This document shows positions 23,953 through 30,155 of a DNA stretch of 30,155 bases, one piece after another. The DNA is from JAFDZV01 sp966128725 (lineage in GTDB: Bacteria; Bacteroidota; Ignavibacteria; OLB7), in the NCBI GenBank assembly GCA_966128725.1, contig CBHYLN010000063.1, positions 1 to 30,155 of the forward strand. Reading direction: 5' to 3'. The notes beneath the pieces are model-generated. The model worked only from the letters and a program-made list of their open reading frames with translations, was not told the origin of the DNA and searched no databases. Every line of letters starts with the position of its first letter. The first letter of the stretch is position 1. Made by a program: the position numbers and the translations under genes.

Positions 23953-23984
23953 GCGACGTCCAGGGAGCAATCCCTGGACGTCGC
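23953..23984. terminator. Strong bidirectional hairpin between convergent genes
   Basis: gcgacgtccaggga and tccctggacgtcgc form a perfect 14-bp stem closed by a GCAA tetraloop. It lies 44 bases after the stop of the plus-strand secreted protein and 160 bases after that of the minus-strand barrel gene, so it can serve both. A short tgtgtt follows on plus; there is no long U-tract. Confidence 0.75.
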
Positions 23985-24144
23985 TGTGTTATCGGCCTGT
24001 GACAGGCATGGAAGTACATTGAATGTCCGGTGGTATCGAATTGCATAGCAGCACTCACCCACGCAGCGCTCATCGAGTTAAATACACGTGCGGCTCGGTA
24101 TGTCCGCCGTGAACGCATCACCGATCACCGAGGCCACGTCACCA

Positions 24145-26298
24145 TCACCATGATGTGGAGAGCGTGGCGGTCAGCAGGAACTCGTCGAAGTTGGCGGTGT
24201 TGACAAGGAGATTCTTGTAGACGTTCTTCTCGGCACGCACTTCAAAAACGCCGGCGTTCCACAACGGCACCGAGCTGGCCAGGAAGAATCCTACGTTGTT
24301 GTCCGTGGAGCTTTGATCGGCCAGGGTAAGGCCTGCGGTGTTGGTCCAGATGCCGAAGGCGGTGTGCGTGGCGGAGAGATCCACCGAGATGATGCGCTGT
24401 GTGGAGTCACCGGCGGTGAGGCCGGAGGTCATGAACCCGGCCTGCACGCTGAGCGGGAAGGCGAAACTGAGGCTCTGGTTGGCGCCGATTGTCGCCACGC
24501 CGTAATCGCTGAGGCCCTGATACGTGTTGCTCTGCTGTGAGGAGAACGTAAGCGATGTGCTGGCACGCATACCACCAATCTTGTAGTAATAGCCGCTGGA
24601 CGCGGTCAGCAACGACGTGGTATTGGTGATCTCGGTACCATCGGCCAGGTTGGTGTAGCTCTGCCGGTACGGCGCGTAGTTAACTCGCAGGTACGGGAGC
24701 TTGCGGAAGTTGAGGCCCAGCCCCACGCCGTAGGACGTGGTGGTTGCCGGCACGGCCTTCAGGCCGGGATACAGGTTATCCTCCTCGCTGCGATAGAAAC
24801 CGTTGAGCGAGATCTGACCCTGCACAAGGCGCTGATCCAACCGGGTTTCCCAGCGGACGTTGTCGTTGCGTACAGTGGGCGCACCCAGCGAGAAATACAC
24901 GGGTCCGATTTTGCGGTACGACGCGGTAAGCTTGGTAGCCGTTTCGGGGATGCGAAGCTCGGAGCGCACCGTGAAGGCGAAATCGAGCAGGCTGGAGATG
25001 TTGGGGTCGAACGTGGTACGGATGAAGTCCGGGATATCGTTGTCGATGATGTCGGCGGCGGAGATATCGCCCGTAAGCATCGAGCCTGCAATCTCACCGC
25101 CGATACGGAAGTAGTCCTCCACGATCGGGATATCCAGATCCATCCCGGCCACGTAGTTGGCCCTCGGGCGCAGCGGCGCGCCAACGGTATCCAGCGGCAG
25201 CGAGTTTTCGTCATCGGTCGCGTAGATGCCGGTGAGGATGAAGTGTGTGCCATCCTTCTTGCCGTAGCCGATGCGCGCTGCATACATGGTGCGGTTGTAG
25301 GCGGGATCGATCAACACGGAATCGACCACGCCCGACACGTTGCCCAGCACACCCGGCACCGAGATGGCACGCTGGGCTTTGCCGCCGGCGAACGCCACAT
25401 AGAACTGCCCGGGGTTCCACTCCACGTTGGCGCCGGTTACCGGCACGCCTTTCAAGGTAAGGGCCGTGTAATCCGGATAGGTTACCCCTACGCTGAGCGC
25501 GGGGAACTCGGCAAAGAACTTCTCCACGGAGCTTATCAGGCCAATCTCCGACAGCTTGTCCAGGCTTTCCGAAAGCGCGCGATCCTTCACCTTTTCCAGA
25601 TCGGAATAATCCTTCAGCATCTCCAGATCGCGCAGCTTGGCCTCGCCCAGGGCGGTGATCGAGTCGCGCAGGCGTTCGGCCCCGCCGGCCGCCTCGGCCG
25701 CGCTTTTCAGCTCATCCAGCTCGCCCAGCTTGTTGTAGGCGCGCTCCAGCAACATGCCCTGCAGCTTGTTGTAGTTCAGATCGAAGCTCACGCTGTTCAT
25801 GTTCTGCCGCAACGCGCTTTGCTCGGTGGAGAGCAACACGTTCAGCGTAAACGGAACGTTGTAGATCGAGAGCGTGGGGGCAAGCTCCAGGCGCGCGAAG
25901 TCATCCGGGGTGTATTGGTACGTGCCGCGCCTGTTGGCAACCTGGCCGTACAGCGTAGCGGTGCCGGAGAACACGATGGGCTGCTCCCCTGCCGCCCCGC
26001 TCGCGGAATCGGACCGCGCCGCCGCGGTCGAGTCCGTTACGGCCGGCGCGCCATCGGCCGGCTGGGCGGCCAAACGGGCCGGACGACCGCACAGCAGCAT
26101 GGCGGCGCCAACGGCCAGCGCAACGGCCATCCGAAACGCACCGGCACGCCGTGCCGCGGAATGCGCAAAGCGAAAGATTGCCCGGCAGGCAACGATCGGG
26201 CAGTCGGCGGAGCGCGCGGCCATGTGCAACGGCCCGTAAGGGAAAGCAGTCATAATCCGTTTCGATGAGAACCGCCCCGGGCGCGGCGCATGGGTCAT
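24145..26298 (-). CDS. Predicted outer-membrane beta-barrel protein of unknown function
   Basis: This is 717 residues from the ATG at 26298, which overlaps the upstream stop as TAATG, implying coupled translation. The signal peptide is near 57-79 (AVALAVGAAMLLCGRPARLAAQ), so ATGs at 26253, 26223 or 26130 may be the true start; none has a good ribosome site. After a Ser/Ala/Asp linker, residues 105-175 are beta-rich (GTATLYGQV; FARLELAPTLSIYNVPF). Residues 176-260 are strongly helical and charged (KLGELDELKSAAEAAG; KLRDLEMLKDYSDLEKVKDR), a likely coiled coil. From about 265 to the end, alternating amphipathic strands with aromatic ends (FYVAFAGGKAQ, YFRIGGEIAGSMLTGDI, KLTASYRKIGPVYFSLGAP) continue to a C-terminal Trp (LLTATLSTSW), the usual barrel-insertion signal. 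A helical insert inside a barrel protein is unusual. The partner is the giant protein encoded just upstream. Confidence 0.78.
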   Translation of the reverse strand: MTHAPRPGRFSSKRIMTAFPYGPLHMAARSADCPIVACRAIFRFAHSAARRAGAFRMAVALAVGAAMLLCGRPARLAAQPADGAPAVTDSTAAARSDSASGAAGEQPIVFSGTATLYGQVANRRGTYQYTPDDFARLELAPTLSIYNVPFTLNVLLSTEQSALRQNMNSVSFDLNYNKLQGMLLERAYNKLGELDELKSAAEAAGGAERLRDSITALGEAKLRDLEMLKDYSDLEKVKDRALSESLDKLSEIGLISSVEKFFAEFPALSVGVTYPDYTALTLKGVPVTGANVEWNPGQFYVAFAGGKAQRAISVPGVLGNVSGVVDSVLIDPAYNRTMYAARIGYGKKDGTHFILTGIYATDDENSLPLDTVGAPLRPRANYVAGMDLDIPIVEDYFRIGGEIAGSMLTGDISAADIIDNDIPDFIRTTFDPNISSLLDFAFTVRSELRIPETATKLTASYRKIGPVYFSLGAPTVRNDNVRWETRLDQRLVQGQISLNGFYRSEEDNLYPGLKAVPATTTSYGVGLGLNFRKLPYLRVNYAPYRQSYTNLADGTEITNTTSLLTASSGYYYKIGGMRASTSLTFSSQQSNTYQGLSDYGVATIGANQSLSFAFPLSVQAGFMTSGLTAGDSTQRIISVDLSATHTAFGIWTNTAGLTLADQSSTDNNVGFFLASSVPLWNAGVFEVRAEKNVYKNLLVNTANFDEFLLTATLSTSW

Positions 26299-29200
26299 TA
26301 CAACTCGATCACGTCGGCGTACACAACGCGCATGCCGGGATTCTGCATGGTGCCGGCACCGAAGGGCACGCCGGGGCCGTCCACCGGCAACACCTCGGCC
26401 TCGGTGATCACCAGCCTGTACGGCCTGCTGCCGGGCTTCTTGGGGGCTTCCGGCAGCGTGATCTCGCCGGCCCATACCATCTTGGCGTCCACCTTGCTCA
26501 CCGGCGCCAACACCACCGGACCGTTCTTCTTGCCGGCAACCGCGTCCACCGGATACCACGGCGCGTCGGGCCCGGCGCCGGGCATCTTGGTTTCCACGGC
26601 CACCTGCACCAGGCGTGTGGCCGCCTGCGCGGCCAGGATGCTCTGGTCGTTGGTGGAACCCAGGCGATACTGGTTCAACTGCACTCCCACATTCGGGCTG
26701 TGCATGATGTGGCTGACGCCGTACACACCGGAGACAAACACGCGCACCTTCTTGTCGTCCTTTTCATCGAACAACACGGCCGCCACACGATCCGGGGCAA
26801 GCTGGGCAAAATCCGCCTGCATCACGCGCGAGATATGCGCGTCGGGGATGGAGTCCGGCTGATAACGGCACAGCGCAAGGCGCACAAACGGATAATAGCT
26901 GTTGCCGGCATCGATCTCGATATCGCAATACCACAGCTTGCGCTCGGGGTCGAAATCCACCGGATGCCCGGCAACGGCAACGGTAACGCCGGGCAGTTCG
27001 TCCAACGTGACATCGGTTTGCCCGTACGTGGCCAGCGGGAAGTCACCGATCTTCAACGAGCTCTTGGTGAATTCGGAACCCCAGATCGGGTCCATGCCGA
27101 CATCCGTCACGAACGGCTTCAACGGATCGTTGCCGCCGTTGGCATCGGGGCTCAACAACCCGAACTCGCCGCTTGGCGCGCGCAGCACCACGCCCAGCAG
27201 CTCGCCGATACCGGAGGAATACCACGGCCGATCCAGATACACACGCAGGCCGTTGCCGCAGCGGCGGCTTACAATCTCCTCGCCGATCTTCTTCTCCTCC
27301 CACCCGAACGTTGGCACCACGTACAGCACCTTGGGGGCGTCGGGCCGCGCGGAGCTGAGGATGTTCACCTTCTCCCAGGCCGGGCCAACGCGCGTGATGT
27401 TCTTTTCGTCGCGCACGATCTCCGTCGGGAAATACTCGCGGTAACGAGTGGTCCCCACGATCCGGTAGTTCACGAACCGATGCTTGGTGTCGTTGAACTC
27501 GTGGCGGCAACGCGGCGCGTACAGCGGCGACATCAGATCCTTGTCGTCGTCCTTCGCCTTGAACTTGAACTTGGCGCCCAGCTTGGCGTCGGCCTCCTTC
27601 ATCAGGCCGCCCTTCAATTCCGGTGTCGGGGTTTTGGCGTCGATAACAGCCGGCATTTCGGCGGCCAGCTTCGCGGCCGAGCCATCCTTCACATTCGGCA
27701 CGGCCACGCCGGGGAAATCCTTCAACGAGGCCTGATTCAGGTATGTCAGCCCATCAACGTCTGGGCAGTGAATGGTAAGGTGGTCCGGCGCATCCTCGTC
27801 GATGTTCAGCGAGAACACACCCGAGCGCCGGTTGTAGCGCTCGCTGCCCGGCGCGCCGGGGTCATCGTCGGGCACGGTATCCGGGTTGGTGGAGTCGGTG
27901 GGATCGAACCACTCGGCCAATACCTCCACCTTGCCGGTGCTGGGCGCATCCAGATTGATGAAGCCGAAGATGTCCACGTAGGTGTCGCCGATCCTCCACT
28001 TCACCACGGCGGACTTGTTGAACTCGGCTTCCTTCAGCGGCTGCTGCACCGCGTGCACCATCTCCAGCACACGCCACGGCGTCAGCATCCAGTGGCTGCC
28101 GGCCGCGGCATATGGCACTATCTGCGAGCTTGGATCGCTGGCCCACTGCGTAATGCCCATCAGCTTGAAATCCTGAGCGCCGGTTTTCGGATCCTTGCCC
28201 AGATAGCTGCTGAACGGCACCTTGGCTGTGCGCCCCTTGGGCACCGGCACAACAAGCAGGCGTTCGTCGGCCTTCCATTCAGGGGCGCCGGTGCCTTCCA
28301 CGATGCGAAGGCGGAACGGCTGGGCGTTGGGCCAGTCGCCATCGAACGGCACGCGCAGCACGAAGCCATCCACACCGGGAGCAACGTTGATAACCTGCAG
28401 CCCGCCGGCAATGTTGCCGGTGGTTGTAACGCCGGGCAGCCCGCGCAACGCCGCGCCGCGCGCAAAGGGGTCGGGCAGATACGGCAGGACAAGCTTGTCC
28501 GTATTGTGCACCACGTATTGGCCGGCGGCCAGCGCATCACCGGTTTTCAGTTCGTACTCGCCAGCGCCGGGCGCCGTGCCCGGCAACACCGCGTGGGGCT
28601 TGGGTACCGAGGGCGGCGTCACCAGCGCGATTCCGGTTGCCGGGATCGTGGCGTCGCCGGTAGCGGTATCCACCACGGTGGTATCCAGGAACGTGCCCGC
28701 CTCCTTCACCGCGATCTTGAACGCCGCATCGTGCGGCAGCCCCTTGCCGATGGCGTCATCGAACTGGCCGTGAATCTCGGCGGTAAGCTGCGAGGTTTTC
28801 GGCGGCGCAAGATGCCGCTCGTTGTTGGCCGCGTAGGCATACCACTTGCCGGCAATCGCATTCTTTACATAATCCTGCTCGATGTACTGCTCGGGGGTCT
28901 TGTCGAAGTTGCTGCGGATTACCATGCGCTCGGCCGACTCGCCTTCGCCGAACGCGGTGCGCGGCACAATCGCCGGCGAGGGCACGGGCTCGAACCTGCC
29001 GTACAGAATCGGCTGCGACGCATGGTCGGCGGCCGGCTGCGCTACCCATGTCGGGTCCGCGCCATCCCATGTGGGCGGTGGCTCCGGCGGCACGCTGTTG
29101 CCCGCAAGATCCACCGTGCGCGCACGCATCTTGTACGTACGCCCAAACCGCAGGCGCGGAAGCGTGCCCGGCGTGGGCCGCATCGCCACTTCCAGCTTCA

Positions 29201-30155
29201 GCTCGGTCACCGCCGTGCTGGTCGGTTTTGCAACGGTCTCCTCCTGATGCGGCAGCGGATTGCCGGAGTCGTCGTACGTCTTGGCGATAATCGTGCGCCC
29301 CGGCCGCGGCGCCGCAAGGCTCCATCCATCCCACTGGAACAGATTCTCGTGCAGATACAGGTCCTGATCGGTGGGCAAGCCGTCGTTGGTGGAGGTCGCC
29401 GAAGCGCCCTTGATGTACCCTTCGTCGGAGATGGCCAGCGCATCGTGCGACGCCTCGGTAAACACATAGCGACCGTCGCGCCGGCACAGCGAATGCCACT
29501 TGCCGGAGCCGTCGTCCCAGGCGTCCACGCGGTAGCCGCGCACCAGATCATCGGCCCACACTTCCACCGGCGCGTTGGCGCCCATCGCACTGTTGTTGGC
29601 CGCGGCGTTGATCAGGTGATCGGCCATGCGGAAGGCGCGATTGTATTTGGCAACGGCGATGCCCGAGGTGCGCAGCGTTGGCAGCGACTGCCGATCGCCG
29701 ATCACCATGTTGGTGATTGTCGGCGAGCTCTGCGCGCGCCCCTGATCCACCTTGCGCATGTTGCCGGCAAAGTGCAGCGTCTTCATGCCCATGGAATCCA
29801 TGTCCACCTGCACAAGGTCGTACAGGTCGGCATTGTCGGCGCGAAGCATGCCATCGCTGATATCGCCGGTAGGGCGTGGCTTGGCCACAAACGGCTTCTG
29901 CAGCTTGGTCCATGGGGAATACTCGGAGGCGCCCGCAACACGCACGCGCACGGCATCGGCGCCGGCCAGCGCGCCCGGCGCGGTGCCATCGGGCACCACC
30001 ACTTCCAGGTCGATCACCATGCCGATCATCCGCATCAGGCTGGGATAATCGCCCAGCGCGGAAAGCATCTCGTGGAAATCGGGCTTCGGCACGGCCAGGC
30101 GCTTCGGCACACCGGCCAACCCCGGGTCGGGCTTCTCGCGGTAGGCGTTGCCCTT
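26298..30155 (-). CDS. Giant protein of unknown function, N-terminus cut by window edge
   Basis: 1285 codons are visible and the frame is still open at base 30155, so the true start lies outside; a TTG near 30119 should not be taken as the start. I recognise no family. Visible traits are a beta-rich, Pro/Asp/Gly-rich composition without membrane segments, a stretch like a fibronectin-type strand pair (LRFGRTYKMRARTVDLAGNS, about residues 335-355 of the visible part), a Lys/Asp-rich segment (LGAKFKFKAKDDDKDLMSPL), and a conserved-looking C-terminus (YRLVITEAEVLPVDGPG; MQNPGMRVVYADVIEL). No catalytic signature or T9SS sorting domain is seen at the C-terminus. Its stop overlaps the start of the barrel gene by one base (TAATG), so the two are very probably co-expressed. 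Confidence 0.8.
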   Translation of the reverse strand, partial: KGNAYREKPDPGLAGVPKRLAVPKPDFHEMLSALGDYPSLMRMIGMVIDLEVVVPDGTAPGALAGADAVRVRVAGASEYSPWTKLQKPFVAKPRPTGDISDGMLRADNADLYDLVQVDMDSMGMKTLHFAGNMRKVDQGRAQSSPTITNMVIGDRQSLPTLRTSGIAVAKYNRAFRMADHLINAAANNSAMGANAPVEVWADDLVRGYRVDAWDDGSGKWHSLCRRDGRYVFTEASHDALAISDEGYIKGASATSTNDGLPTDQDLYLHENLFQWDGWSLAAPRPGRTIIAKTYDDSGNPLPHQEETVAKPTSTAVTELKLEVAMRPTPGTLPRLRFGRTYKMRARTVDLAGNSVPPEPPPTWDGADPTWVAQPAADHASQPILYGRFEPVPSPAIVPRTAFGEGESAERMVIRSNFDKTPEQYIEQDYVKNAIAGKWYAYAANNERHLAPPKTSQLTAEIHGQFDDAIGKGLPHDAAFKIAVKEAGTFLDTTVVDTATGDATIPATGIALVTPPSVPKPHAVLPGTAPGAGEYELKTGDALAAGQYVVHNTDKLVLPYLPDPFARGAALRGLPGVTTTGNIAGGLQVINVAPGVDGFVLRVPFDGDWPNAQPFRLRIVEGTGAPEWKADERLLVVPVPKGRTAKVPFSSYLGKDPKTGAQDFKLMGITQWASDPSSQIVPYAAAGSHWMLTPWRVLEMVHAVQQPLKEAEFNKSAVVKWRIGDTYVDIFGFINLDAPSTGKVEVLAEWFDPTDSTNPDTVPDDDPGAPGSERYNRRSGVFSLNIDEDAPDHLTIHCPDVDGLTYLNQASLKDFPGVAVPNVKDGSAAKLAAEMPAVIDAKTPTPELKGGLMKEADAKLGAKFKFKAKDDDKDLMSPLYAPRCRHEFNDTKHRFVNYRIVGTTRYREYFPTEIVRDEKNITRVGPAWEKVNILSSARPDAPKVLYVVPTFGWEEKKIGEEIVSRRCGNGLRVYLDRPWYSSGIGELLGVVLRAPSGEFGLLSPDANGGNDPLKPFVTDVGMDPIWGSEFTKSSLKIGDFPLATYGQTDVTLDELPGVTVAVAGHPVDFDPERKLWYCDIEIDAGNSYYPFVRLALCRYQPDSIPDAHISRVMQADFAQLAPDRVAAVLFDEKDDKKVRVFVSGVYGVSHIMHSPNVGVQLNQYRLGSTNDQSILAAQAATRLVQVAVETKMPGAGPDAPWYPVDAVAGKKNGPVVLAPVSKVDAKMVWAGEITLPEAPKKPGSRPYRLVITEAEVLPVDGPGVPFGAGTMQNPGMRVVYADVIEL

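Noticed and set aside
26299..26559. N-terminal extension of the barrel gene by 87 residues
   Set aside because: The added residues are Arg/Gly/Gln-rich and lie inside the upstream giant gene in another frame. The TAATG junction and the signal peptide downstream support a later start.

Overview
The window reads as a 30 kb chromosomal segment of a GC-rich bacterium of the Bacteroidota/Chlorobiota (FCB) superphylum. The main evidence is a type IX secretion (T9SS) type A sorting domain at the end of the 3626-4216 gene, together with large secreted beta-rich proteins and a long outer-membrane-barrel-like protein. Recognisable AGGAG-type ribosome sites and the high GC suggest an Ignavibacteria/Kapabacteria-like member rather than a typical Bacteroidia, but the exact taxon is inference. 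No tRNA, rRNA, insertion sequence or CRISPR array was found.

Layout. (1) 1-4216, minus strand: a surface module with a small T9SS cargo protein and a very long secreted protein built of near-identical 135-residue repeats, cut by the left edge. (2) 4217-5242: mostly non-coding, with one doubtful small ORF. (3) 5243-12523, plus strand: a compact run encoding a GT-B/epimerase-fold protein, an SpsF-type cytidylyltransferase, the two halves of a split transketolase, a HemL-like class III aminotransferase, an SDR dehydrogenase and a NeuB-type PEP-condensing synthase. A sterol-desaturase-family membrane enzyme follows (12656-13450) after a strong palindrome. (4) 13499-17138, minus strand: a small double zinc-ribbon protein, a subtilisin-type lipoprotein, a DUF2589 protein and a DUF2589-companion-like protein. 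(5) 17673-20975, plus: a 1100-residue STAND/AAA-type regulator with a helical-repeat middle and a C-terminal winged-helix plus BTAD region. (6) 21455-23908, plus: an 817-residue secreted protein with CARDB-like domains. (7) 24145-30155, minus: a giant protein of unknown function (cut by the right edge), followed with TAATG overlap by a beta-barrel-like protein.

How they fit. The region 3 genes look like one pathway making a CMP-activated alpha-keto sugar acid for a surface glycan: carbon-skeleton rearrangement (transketolase), amination (aminotransferase), redox (SDR), condensation with PEP (NeuB-like), CMP activation (SpsF-like) and possibly transfer (GT-B-like). The usual UDP-HexNAc dehydratase, hydrolysing epimerase and acetyltransferase of sialic, legionaminic or pseudaminic acid routes are absent here. 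The enzyme set differs from the nonulosonate pathways I know and is the best candidate for an undescribed system in this window. A second recurring theme is GC-rich hairpins just after stop codons that lack U-tracts.
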